Shown piece by piece: positions 48,828-60,328 of a DNA stretch of 64,000 nucleotides. The position numbers and the translations under genes are program-made. Positions within the stretch are counted from its first letter, which is position 1, and every line of letters begins with the position of its first letter. The notes beneath the pieces are model-generated. The model was not told the DNA's origin and did no database searches. It saw only the letters and a list, made by a program, of their open reading frames with translations. Source of the DNA: Phoebastria nigripes (Eukaryota > Chordata > Aves > Procellariiformes > Diomedeidae); contig JAYKAV010002926.1 of the NCBI GenBank assembly GCA_035582835.1, positions 17,202 through 81,201 of the forward strand, given 5' to 3'.

Positions 48828-49942
48828 TGGTGGTTTGACCTTGGCTGGCTGCCAGGTGCCCACCAAGCTGCTCTATCACTCCACCTCCTCAACAGAACAG
48901 GGGGATAAAATAGAATGAAAGGCTTGTGGGTTGAGATAAGGACAGGGAGATCACTCAGCAATTACCATCACAGGCAAAACAGACTCGACTTGGGGAAATT
49001 AATTTAATTTATTGCCTATCAAATCAGAGTAGGATAATGAGAAATAAGAACATATCTAAAAACACCTTACCCCCATCCNGCCCTTCTTCCTGGGCTCAAC
49101 TTCACTCCCGACTTCTCTGTCTCCTCCCCCCGTGCAGCGCAGGGGGATGGGGAATGGGGGTTACGGTCAGTTCATCACACATTGTCTCTNCCGCTCCTTC
49201 CTCCTCACTCTCTTCCCCTGCTCCATTGTGGGGTCCCTCCCACGGGAGACTGTCCTTCATGATCTTCTCCAATGTGGGTCCTTCCCATGGGCTGCAGTTC
49301 TTGAACTGTTCCAGCATGGGTCCTTTCCACGGGGTGCAGTCCTTCAGGAACAGACTGCTCTAGCATGGGTCTCTCGCAGGGCAACAGGTTCTGCTAGAAA
49401 ACCTGCTCCAGCATGGGCTNCTCTCCATGGGGCTGCAGTTCCTGCCAGGAGCCTGCTCCAGCACAGGATCTCCATGGCATCACAGCTTCCTTCAGGGCAC
49501 ATCCACCTGCTCCAGCGTGGGGTCCTCCACAGGCTGCAGGATATCTACTCCACCGTTAACCTCCATGGGCTGCANGGGACAGCCTGCCTCACCATGGTCT
49601 TCACCATGGGCTGCAGGGGAATCTCTGCTTCAGCGCCTGGAGCACCTCCTCCCCCTCCTTCTTCACTGACCTTGGTGTCTGCAGAGTTGTTTCTCTCACA
49701 TAGTCTCATTCCTCTCTTCCAGCTGCTGTTGTGCAGCATTTCTTTATCCTTTCTTAAATATGTTATCATATAGAGGCACTAGCAATGTTGCTGATGGGCT
49801 CAGCTTTGGCTAGCAGCAGGTCCGTCTTGGAGCCGGCTGGAACTAGCCGTCTGACATGGGGGCAGCTTCTGGCATCTTCTCACAGAAGCCACCCCTGCAG
49901 TCCCCTCTGTTACCAAAACCTTGCCACATAAACCCAATACAC
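48828..49942 (+). mobile_element. Solo LTR of an avian endogenous retrovirus (approximate limits)
   Basis: The left end TGGTGGTTTGACCTTGGCTG, then 'CAGGTGCCCACCAAGCTGCT', 'CTTGTGGGTTGAGATAAGGA' and 'CTTGCCACATAAACCCAATA' near the right end, follow an LTR type that I remember as dispersed in bird genomes. A diverged relative starts TGTGGTTTAACC. No gag, pol or env sequence flanks it, so it is a solo LTR left by recombination. It carries an internal minisatellite (49,228-49,650). No exact target-site duplication was found. The right limit is uncertain and could extend to about 50,040. The ORF frames inside (for example 49,132-49,773) come from the repeat and do not encode retroviral proteins. 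Confidence 0.7.
49228..49650. repeat. Minisatellite inside the LTR, unit about 42-54 bp
   Basis: Roughly nine imperfect units can be aligned, each containing a GGGTCCTTCCCATGGGCTGC-like core (variants with CACGGGG or CCATGGGGC) and ending in a TGCTCCAGCAT-like motif. Unit length varies between about 35 and 54 bp. Two units contain an ambiguous base (49,420 and 49,575). Confidence 0.8.
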
Positions 49943-52900
49943 CAAGCTTCCGCTCAATGCCACGTAGATAAGGCAACGCTACTGCCAGCTGCACAGCAGG
50001 CTTGGCCAGCAGCATTTCAAGCCCCGCTGCAGCACACTGTTTAGNGAGTGGTACTCAGCTGTAGGGACCATGGTAGTTCATGACGTCGTAGGAGCTCTTC
50101 CTCCACAACTCCTAAAAATAGTCTTTGCTAATCCTCATGCTTGTGTTCTCTGTTTCACCAGTTCATTTTAAAAAAANCAACAAACTGCATCTCTTTGTAG
50201 CAACAGAGGTCCTCTCCATCTACTTGTAACAACTGCTATACTCAACAGAACTTTACACCCAAATATAGCAAATGATAAAGGAGACCCACATTATTTCTGC
50301 CAAAACTTTCATATNCCTTCACCTTGCATGTGGCTGGAACAGCTTCAACCTCTGTACAACTCTGTCCACCTGTGAACAGGTCCTCTAGAACCCTAAATCA
50401 ACAAACCATTCCTGTATGAATGCTGAGTTCAGTGCTGTTAGATGCTCTCGGTCCAAGGGTTTTTAGCTGCTTTATTAAAACATTGGCTTTAGTTATTTGG
50501 GCTGGGTTTTTTAAATGCCCACAGACCTCCAAGGACTGCATTCCAACACATTAAAATGTATTAAATTATTGCAGTATTTGTAGTAGCACTTATTAAAACT
50601 GTGTTCAGGGAGTTGGGATCATAAATCCTCCTGGTCTGCATCCATACCCAAGCTGGAGTATGTTTATGTTTGATAGATGGGCTGTAAAATGAGGGCACAT
50701 TCTCACGTGTGAAGTGTGAATAGTTTCTCCACTTATTTATTGCAGTTGATGTGATGTGAGGCCTGGGACAGACCCCGTGTTCCAGACAGAACTGACAGAA
50801 GGGGAAATGACGGTGGAAAAAAAAGTGCATTGTCAGAGCGCCTGAATAAACATCAGTTAAATCTTCCAATTGATTTCCTTGGACTTTCAATCAAGCAAAC
50901 AGTTCTAAAAACCATTCCTGATCTCCATGCATTCAATTACTATAGCTGCTAGACTATTTCAGCACCAAAAGCTTCCCAGTGCTGGACCCCATTCTGAAGG
51001 GCTGAAAAGATGCATAAAAAAGTGCTCAGTTAAACCCAACCCACATGCCCAGAAAATAGAAGCAGGGAGGTGTGGAAAAGATTAAGCTTGAACAAATGTG
51101 CAAAATATACTATGCTTTCTGTGCTAGAAATTTGCACTCTGAAGCTACTATTCTTACTACAGCTGGAGAATGATACAAGTGATGGCTAGAGGGAGCTTTT
51201 AATCTCAAACTATTGCCCCTTCTGTAAGGCTGGGCTTTCATTCTCGCTCAAGGGCCTCTTCAAGGACCATGCTTGGTTCCTCTCTCTGAAGTGAAGTAAA
51301 CCAGCATCTTTCATAAACATTAAAATCCTTCACTTCCCTATAAAGCAAAGGAAGACAAACAAGGCAGTAACATGAGATGATACCTTAATCAGGAAGGCAC
51401 TTGAGGGAGATCTCACTGTCTGCAAGTTGCTTGCAAACGTGTTGTTCAATCTTACCAAAATGAAGCATGTTGCATTTTGGCTGAAGTAAGCAAGCACAGA
51501 GAAGTGAGTAGNATGAAACAAGACTCTTTATCAAAGCAAATCATGGCAACAGAGTGTTTTACCTCCTTCAAAATAAGATAGGGAAAACACACCACAATTT
51601 AAGAATGTTCCCTGCCTTTCAGAGACAAAGGTGCAGTAAGCAAGAGCCAGCCATTTTAGAGTTACAGATCTTCTCCTTCTGTCAAATGTCAAGGGACAGA
51701 CTTTAAATGGGGCTGTCACAAGGGCATGTGGCAGGAAAAGTACATAAAATGTAGAGGAGAGCTGATGCCTTGGGAGCAGATGATGACACAGGAAGGTAGT
51801 GTAGGCAAGAGAGGATGGCTTCCAGGTTGTGCCTACATTTTCTTCATTTCACTTGAAAATCACTNGGAGTTTATATGTTTCTCTCTTATTTCCTCCTCTA
51901 AGCTCCCTCTAAGTAAACAGTATATTTACAAACATCCTATAGCCTTTATTTAGTATCAGANAATGACAGCACTACCAAAAAATGTGGACGTGAAGGACAC
52001 GTAAGCAAGCCTTGGGGTATAAGGTATGCGAGAGGCCATGCATCTAGTTGCACAACACTCTTCTCTCACACATGCTCATACTCAGCCTTTTAGCAATTAT
52101 AAGGACCAGTGATAGAAAGGACTATTATTTGCAGTAGTGTCACAGGGACTTGGAGATCCCAGCCGAGGTACTAGGATCAGTTGCAATGCAGGATGTTGTA
52201 CGCATTACANAAGGCATCATAGGCACAATGAGTGAGGAAGGCAAATGCATAGAGTGGTGGTGGAAACTAAAGTGATTTTATAGAGTTATGCAACAGGGTC
52301 AGCAGCAAAAACTGGGAATAAAAAGCAACCTGGGGTCCCTTTCACTGCTCCGTCTGCATGTCCCTGCTGACATGCCCTCAGAAGGTGGTGTGACAGGGCA
52401 AGCTATGTCTGTGTTAAACTGGCAAATCTGCCTCATGTTCNACTGAACACATGTCCAAACATAACAGAAACATAAACGTATTAAATTATGTGCCAGAGAA
52501 CAAATCTGCCCAGAAAAGCTGCTTGACACTCTGGTGAAGGACTACGACTGAGAACCTATTGAGGCAGCAGTCTGCAGCTATCAACTTTGAATGATTACAC
52601 TTCTGAATCCTGTAGAGAAATGGTTTTCCACAGAGGAAATGCCAGTATGACTAGGGAGGAGGCCAACACTTATGAAAGCAGTGCTTAGCAGAGACTACTT
52701 CAGCATGTGTTGCTGCTTTCAGTATTCCCAAGCCAGTGGGACAAGCAGGAGACAGAAGAGCAAGGTGGCCCCATCTGGCTTCATAAACTTCAGACTCACC
52801 CGGAAGGAAGATGGGACTAGGAGCTTTCTGGAGCCATAAGTGTTCCAGAGGCCTGTAGCGCTTCAATACACTAAGAGCATAATGGTTGTGGTTAAGAGTT

Positions 52901-55394
52901 TATTTGGCTATGGCAGCATTCCTGCAATAAGCATCTTTCTCATTTAGCACGGCACTGTTAGGCAAGGAGTTCTGTACACCCACAACCTCAGATGGCCCCT
53001 GGGTGGTGTCTGGGGCGTTCAGGAGCTCTGAGACTCTGGTCCAAAGTGCACAAAAAAAGCCCAGAGAAGCTCTTTTGCCCTAGCCAGATATGCCGTACAG
53101 AGTCGGAGGTAGAAATAGTGTCTCTCTGCAGTCCCATGAGACCTAGAGGGGCACCAGACCTCCCATGCGATCAACTTTTAACAGGCTGGTGGTATCTGCG
53201 CAAGGAAACTATGCTAGCCCGTTACAAGTTTGTAACTGCAAAATGTTGCCTGAAAATGGAAAGACAACTTCTTGCTCATTGCTATAGCAACCAATTTGCT
53301 ACTACAGTGTGTAAGTGGTGTCACTCTGCTCAGCTTGGGCCACCACTGTCACAACTGAGCCTGGGCTGAAGATGCATAATTTCCTCCCCTTTCTTGAAGC
53401 TGTAGAGCAGCAAGGGCTGACCTTTAAGAAACTCTGCCTCACTGGTGTCTAGTAACAGCAAGGAAAGCAAAACAAGCCAAAATTTATTTGAATCCTGTGG
53501 ATGGAAATCCGCCAGGTATGCACACAGGGCTTGGGTTTGCAGAGAGGGAAGGGAGGATGTATACACAGGTGAAGATAAAAAACCTGGAATTTAAGTGATT
53601 ACATAGAATGTAAAGTCAGCATTAATTGAACTTTTGATTCAGATCCTGAATTTTAGTGTTGTGATAGTACTCTCTGATCAGAGATAAGAGTAGTGAAAGT
53701 AAAGACAGGCACAGATGGCTTGGGTTAGGGTCAGATTAAAACTTTCTTCCTCCAAAATAGTTTCTCACACATTACATTTAGACCTGAAGTTCCTTATTTT
53801 TCCTCATGCTTTCATTTGCTGTATTTACTTAGACCTGGCTATTTCCTCTTGTTGGTAATTTCCTGAAGCAAGACATAGTAAACCAGTGGCTACTTCAAGT
53901 AATCTCAAGTTTCATCTATTTCAACAACCATAAAATGTCCTAGTAAGTTTCCTTATCTTCCAGAACCATCATGCTTTCCTGTCTTTGTCATCTCACCATC
54001 AACCCAAAATTTAGCAAACCCCCACTTAAATATGTGAAAGGCTCCCGGCTCTTCCCTTTTTCACCTGCATAGGGCCTGTAACGTGTGTTTACTGCATCTT
54101 GTATCTTCCCATTACTCCTTCCATAATTCTAAAATCTGATTTCTTCGTGTCCATTCACCTATCCAGACCTTCAGCAATTTCTCTCTTGACAGCCACAACT
54201 TCCTCCTCTCTTGCCTGGGTGACGTCCGTGTAAAACAGAATTGGAAACATTACCTTCTTTGCCTTTTGCCTGTTACCTAAATACAATCACTCTCTTCAGA
54301 TGCCTTCGCTGACTGCCCTTTTTTCACAGCCTCAGGTTCAACCTTTCAGTCTTGATCTTCAAAGTGATTCACAGCTCTCCCAGTTACCTATGCTAGGTTG
54401 CTATCTTGTTGTAAGCCCTTCCACCCTCAGTCACAGATCTTAAACTATTGCATTTTCATGTATAGAAAGTGTGCGTGCATGTGTGTGCGTGTGTTTCTCT
54501 CTCTCCAATCCTAGATATACACAGCTTACACTGCTAGTCCTGATCACATATCTCTGAGCAGATGTTCCCACAGTTTTAAATTGAAAGGATGAAAATATGC
54601 CTCAAGATCCCTTCTTATTTATTATATTTAAATGATTTTTGCAATTCCTACATTAACACAGATCATATTTTCTTCTAAAATATGCCAAAGAGAAGCTTAC
54701 CCTTTTTCTGACACGAGAAAATCTCCTGGGGAAGGTGCGTGGCACAAAGCCTTAACATGTTAGAGTCTGACATCATAGCTCCTAGAGCCAGCCTGCACGT
54801 ACAAGCGACTGCTTGTGTACCTAGCTGTTGTTCAGCTGTGAGATCTGGTAAAACTAAGAACTGTGCATGGCTTTCCAGGGGAGGCACACATTTCCTTTAA
54901 AGAGCATCTTCCACATAGCTGTTCTGGTCCATTTTTGTAACAGCAGCTAGTTAGGTCAGCGGTTGATGAACCTCAACGTACTGGGATCTGCTTCCTCCAG
55001 CTGCTTCTCTGTTACCCAAGCCTCAGGATAACTCCTGAAATAAACTGCTTTTAGGATTTCCTGCTGTATATGAGCCTCATGTTACCTTACTTAAGGTCAG
55101 ATTCAGCTTTCCACTGTGTTAAGATGTGTCAATTAATCGACATTTCTCCACTGCTTGCCTCTCCCCATCAGCTGCTTTTCTCCTCCCTCCTTCCCCCACT
55201 TCTTTTTCTTAATCAATGCCTCATGTACTTTGGTCTGTTCAGAGTGAGCCTTCCTTCCTGCCGTCAAGTCAGAGAACAGACNCAGGCTTCATCACACCAG
55301 GGAAAAAGTTATTATTATATAATACTACTTAGCCTTTTTAAGAGTGTTTAATGTTCAAAACTGCCCAAGCATGAACTGGTTCATATGACACAGA
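49943..55394. other. Unassigned non-coding sequence
   Basis: About 5.4 kb with no recognised gene or repeat family apart from a GT-rich tract at 54.47-54.51 kb. Ambiguous bases are scattered through 50-53 kb. Several open frames of 60-125 codons lack any recognisable motif. Confidence 0.55.
54469..54507. repeat. GT-rich / CT-rich low-complexity tract
   Basis: An interrupted GTGCGTGCATGTGTGTGCGT run passes into CTCTCTCT. Confidence 0.75.
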
Positions 55395-55397
55395 GCA

Positions 55398-55530
55398 GGA
55401 AATGATTTATAAATGGAGAAACAGAGGCAGAAAGGTAACAGGAGTTGTGCAAGGTCTCACAGAGGGATCATGGCAGGGTCAGAAGTCTCCTAACTCCAGA
55501 CTTTTAACTCTTTGCTCCTTTTCCAGAATG
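55398..55530 (-). repeat. MIR/CORE-SINE, minus strand
   Basis: The plus-strand order 'AAATGGAGAAACAGAGGCAG', 'TTGTGCAAGGTCTCACAGAG', 'GGGATCATGGCAGGGTCAGA' and 'CTCCTAACTCCAGACTTTTA' follows the MIR reverse complement (AAACTGAGGCACAGAGAGG, TGCCCAAGGTCACACAG, GTGGCAGAGCTGGGA, CTGACTCCAAAGCCC). Confidence 0.75.
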
Positions 55531-56283
55531 TGCTGTGTTTCATTTTATGTGTTTCATTTCATGTGTTTCATTTTACAGCCCAAATTAGTAACTGATCTAC
55601 GTTTGAACCCACTGTATCTTCACTCAGCATGCAAAAAGTGTTGGTGTTGTGCGAGCGTGCACTGTACATCTCATNGGTAAAGGAGAAGTTGGCTCCTTGC
55701 TTCCAGGGCAGACTTCGCAATAACCCTAAAGCCCAAGCTGGCATTGGTACTGCCACAGTGTTTGTTCCACCAGAGCCGAAGTGCACATCTACACTGTGCA
55801 AAGAAGCACTACACTCAGACCTTCAAGCCACCTCCAGATGAGCTGGTCCACCAAGACAGCACAACACACAGCCACGCAGAGACACTAACAGAGTCCCTAT
55901 GTCAGGGATAGGCACCTTAGCGTGGAGCCAGGGTTTTGCTACCTGGCTTCGGACCCCAAAGCCAGTACTTCTGTCCTTATTTCTGGCAAATCCCTACAGG
56001 CCAAGATACCTGCAGCATTCAAAATGACTTGTGGAGCCTGGGGTGTAGTGCTGTGTCAATTTACCCTCCAAAACCAGAATCTGGCCTTTTACAGACAGAG
56101 CAGTATTGCAACATCTTATGAAACCTCGATTCCTCATAATTTTTATTGTTTTTTTTCTTTTTTCTACTTCCTACTAATTTATACACATAAGCATATAAGC
56201 ACACGTTAAAAATAAACCCACTTCAAAAAAATAATTTCCTAGACTTACAAGCAGATACAGGTGGACTCTTCCAAAGCCTACAT
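55531..56283. other. Unassigned sequence
   Basis: No gene or repeat is recognised. 55,500-55,580 has a short triplicated TTTCATTTTATGTG-like motif (three near-copies of TGTTTCATTT). Confidence 0.5.
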
Positions 56284-56322
56284 ACACACACACACACACA
56301 CACACNNACATATGTATATATA
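56284..56322. repeat. (CA)n / (TA)n microsatellite
   Basis: About eleven CA units, two ambiguous bases at 56,306-56,307, then an alternating TATGTATATATATA tract. The ambiguous bases are probably length variation between reads. Confidence 0.9.
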
Positions 56323-58992
56323 TAAAAAATACAGACTATGTCAAAAACAGCTGCCTACCCACTGCCTCTAACCAGACCTGAATCACAGTGTAAACACAGA
56401 CATGCATATCCCCTGTGCATGCAATATGTCTGATTAAATATTTTGTTAGCCAACATGTTTTGCTGGGTTGGTAGAAGGATTTTCAGAGCATTAATTTCTG
56501 TTTCTAAAGGTCTGCTGGATTTAGATGTATCTAAAAACATTATTCTGTTTTGTTAGATTTTCCAAAGGGGCTCTGAAAACTTACCAAAGTAACTCTGAAG
56601 AAAGAGGCTAAAAATACAATTCTGTAGACTGCAGGAATAAATACTGGAACTCACATAATGCATTTACATTTAGGCAGAAAAAGTAACTCTTGGGAAAATA
56701 TTGGCATCAGCATGCTCCCTCACACACTGGCCTGTGCTTTTCATATTATTGTCGGTTTCAGTAATCATTTAAAGGAATCTACAGTACCCCTGATTTATAA
56801 TTGCAAATAGAAATAATAACGATTATAGTAATAATGGACTACTGCTACCAGGCAGACATCAGGCCAATTTCACTCTTACCTCCCAGGGCTCCCAATCTCC
56901 TTTTTTCCCTCTCCTTGCAGCTCAAAGGAAAGAGGGGACCCTGCCCAATTTCAGCATGGTGGTGCTATCCTCCACTGGCTTCTCTTGCTCGTGGTTTGAA
57001 CACCAATAAGTAAGAGCAGAAAGCTGCTCCCAGTGAAAACTAGAAAGTCAGTAATATAAGAGCAAGATAAGCGCAGTGACTTGACACATATCCTGAGGCA
57101 GTGAATTTGAATCCATTCCTTGATCTGAAGTGCCAGACAACTTTCAGGTTTTTGATATGCGTATGCTGCAGTAGCTTTTATTGAAACAAAGAAGAGAAGC
57201 AGAACAAAGGAACAGGAGGAAAGAGAGAGCATCTCATCCCAGTTGTGGCATATGCAGTTGGAAGATTTAACTTGGGTCCACAAGGCTTAATGCTAAAAAT
57301 GCAATGATAACCCTGCCTCAGACTGTTTGCAGCACAGCCTTTGTCTATGGACAACCGTGCCTCTCCATCATGATATTTTAGGAGACTTTTTGTACGTATT
57401 AGAAGAGAAGGCATGTCTCAACAGAGGGGTCACCTGGGACAGAAGGGACCACTGATGAATTTAGGAAGAGCATTTTAAACCTGACTGATTTGGCATATGC
57501 AAATCTCCCTGCCCACTATAGCTGAAAATCCCCAGATCTGGCTCCTCTGCACCTCCCTACCCTTGCCCTGCTCAAGTGTTCATGACACCAAACTCATTGG
57601 TAAGCATCGTGGGGACAGCTCTGCTGAAGTCATGGAAAGTGGCGTGAATTTGGCTTGTCACCACTACAGCATCCCTGACCAAGTGTTGATTAATGTCTTC
57701 TACCCTCATTACCTGAGGGTAACGAACAACTGAGTCCTAATCCCCCTAACACACTCATTCCTGTTTGCGGAGGTATTTGCATGTCTCCTCCCAGACTTCT
57801 GTTTTCCACACTGAACCTTGCCTGGTTTTAATCATTATTCTAGTTCTTACCTTCGAATCTGTCATTCTAGTTGTTCATNCTCTACTATTTTTTCTGCTAT
57901 ATGTCCTTTTAAAAGAATTGTGTTACTCAAAAATGAATAAATCTTTTTTGCAGCCAAGGACTACAGAAGATTGCAGTACAAGCAATATTCCCATTTATAC
58001 AACTCAATGTATGGAATTACGGTTCTTTGGGATGTTCTAATTAGTTTAATCAAGTCTTGTGTGGATGACTCAAATCTACCACATTAGTTTGTGTGAAGAC
58101 ACTCACTTTTTTCCATTCCAGATGCATAATCTACTCATTTTCTACAGATGAAATGTCTGGNTTTTTTCTATAGTTATAAACCACTTAACATCTTTCTTTT
58201 ACTGAATGTCATTTTATTAATTCTAGCATATCTGCCCTCTAACTTTAAAAAAATTATATGATGCTTTAATTTCATTTGACAAAAATGAGGTGGATTGACT
58301 TTTTTAAAAAGAGAAACAATGGTGAGATTTTTTGTAGTTATTCAAGGAAAATCTTCACTCCATTCTTTGACTTGTTGAACAGGTACTAATGCTTTTCTAA
58401 TTTAGAAGTATGTCTGTGATGGGCAGAGAATGGGTGGATCATCACATTCAGTCTCCTGAAATCACAAGCAACCATGTAACAGCCCATAAGGATACAGAAG
58501 TCTCCTTTTATGTGCACTGTAATTCACACTGGTGCTCCCAACACCTATAGGGCAAAACCACCCATGTGCTGGCTCCCTGCAGAAGCAGGAGGTCTGTGGA
58601 GTGGAAGTGCCTGGACAAACACAGGAAACAAAGAGTTTCCATACTAATAAGGAAGGCCAAAACATCTCAGCAGCTCCTCTCCATGTGACTTGGCCATACA
58701 ACTGCCAAGCTGACCATCTCGGCCCAATGGCGTGAGTCATGCAACCAAGAACCTGAAAGGTTTCCCAGCATCACCAGGAGTGCCCTGCCCTTTCCTACCA
58801 CAATCTTTGGCCGTTCCTCAGAGGAATGTGAAGAGGCTTCACAAGTTATGCTNTAAGGAAAGAAACGTATCTTTCTGGCTCTTGGTAAGACCAGCCAAGG
58901 CAACTCTTACAATATCAATACGATTTGACAACTTAACAAGCAGGAAGTGCCCAAGTTTCATTTCAGCATCCTTTGAGGGATAGCAACACATT
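56323..58992. other. Unassigned sequence
   Basis: No gene is recognised. Two strong acceptor-like sites occur at about 56,920 and 57,950; the first is discussed under findings. The 58.08-58.4 kb part is AT-rich. Confidence 0.5.
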
Positions 58993-59017
58993 AAAAAAAA
59001 AAAAAAAAAAAAAAAAC
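58993..59017. repeat. Poly-A run (25 A)
   Basis: A perfect homopolymer of 25 A following CAACACATT. There is no recognised retroposed body to the left, so it cannot be called a retrotransposon tail. Confidence 0.95.
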
Positions 59018-59100
59018 TTATTTTGTGAGGTGGAAGCATTCTTCCCCTATCAGCATGTGAATGTACAGATAGACTGTGTATGCACACATACACTTGGGGG

Positions 59101-59127
59101 AAAAAAAAAAAAAAAAAAAAAAAAAAA
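59101..59127. repeat. Poly-A run (27 A)
   Basis: A perfect homopolymer of 27 A following CACTTGGGGG, only 83 bp after the previous A-run. Confidence 0.95.
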
Positions 59128-60196
59128 TCCAGGATCACTCCATCTCTGTTAAATAATTCCTATCACAAGTTTACCAAGACTGGTGGAAAGACAACTTTGC
59201 TTCCTTGCCCCAATACCTGCATCAAGAGGCTGTTTGAGGACTTCACTCTTCTAATGCTTAAAAATCTCTGCAGTTCCACCCTGAAACAGGAACTGCTGAG
59301 ACCCGTTTGGACTTGTACCACTTAGTTTAATAATTTTTTTTATTATAGCTCTTGTTTTGCTTAAATCTCTTGGTATTTGTACCATTTCCTGAGAGCACTA
59401 AATCCATCATACCTTACGAAGCAAGCTGTGCTGCAGCCAGTACCAAGGGCTGTTCAGTGTCTGCCTCGTGAACACTACCAGCAAATCGGAGCATTTTTTT
59501 TTTAGCTATTGAGGGCTGAGGATGTGGTTTTTGACCTCTTCTCTCTATTTCACAGAGACATTCATGGGTACAGATTCCTCATTGTCTGCCTGGTAATATT
59601 CTGCCCTTTGATGCCAGATGCATGCAGCAACACTAGCAGGTAACAGCAGCCCTTCACATAAATGAAAGTCCTTTGTAGTTGTACATTAAAAGCCACAAAT
59701 CATTCTTCCTGTTGTGGACCTCTGATTTTACAGCTCACAAAGCTACTACGCACAGAGAACACCCTGAGAAAACAATCTGGGAGGTGTTTCATGGGGATTT
59801 GGTGATGACCCGTCTGATGTCCCAGATGTAGCTCATTGCCATGAAGCCCAGGGACCAGGTGGATGAAAAATGTTTTCACAATGTTGTAAGCTAAAATCAA
59901 AACCAATAACCAAACCTCATTTTGGAGGGGCTATAGCCCATATGCTACACGGTACACACTCATCACTGCCTGAGAGCAGTTAGGTACAAAAACTAGCAAG
60001 GGAAGAGGTTATTTTATTGTTGCCTAGCTTGTTGCCCTTATTGTTGCCCCCATCTCTGAAGCATGCAATGGTAGCCATGCACAAAGACAAGCTCTGCTAC
60101 CAGGTTGACCACAGATGCATTAATAAACTGAAGAAAAGCAGCACATTCTGTTCTCACAAAATAACCTCAAGTAACTTTTTTTTTTTTTTTTTGCAG
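59128..60196. other. Unassigned sequence
   Basis: No gene is recognised. It ends in a 17-T run (60,176-60,192) and GCAG, an acceptor-like context. Confidence 0.5.
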
Positions 60197-60328
60197 TCCC
60201 AGTGTTTAAAACCAGCTGCCATTCGGGAAATTAAATTCAATATCTATGATGTGACTTTTGAAAGTGCAGCTTTTCAGCAAACTTCAGCTGAAGTATATCC
60301 AGTATTTCTGAAAAATCAGACTATTTAA
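60197..60328 (+). other. Weak candidate terminal exon or chance open frame
   Basis: After a run of 17 T and GCAG (60,176-60,196), a 43-codon frame runs to TAA at 60,326-60,328. It begins SQCLKPAAIREIKFNIYDV and ends FLKNQTI. The peptide is balanced in composition and looks protein-like, but I recognise no family. A 17-T tract can equally be a simple homopolymer. There is no polyadenylation signal immediately downstream that I would stake a call on. Confidence 0.2.

Noticed and set aside
49132..49773. 213-codon open frame in the LTR
   Set aside because: Generated by the minisatellite; it does not resemble a retroviral protein and lies inside the LTR.
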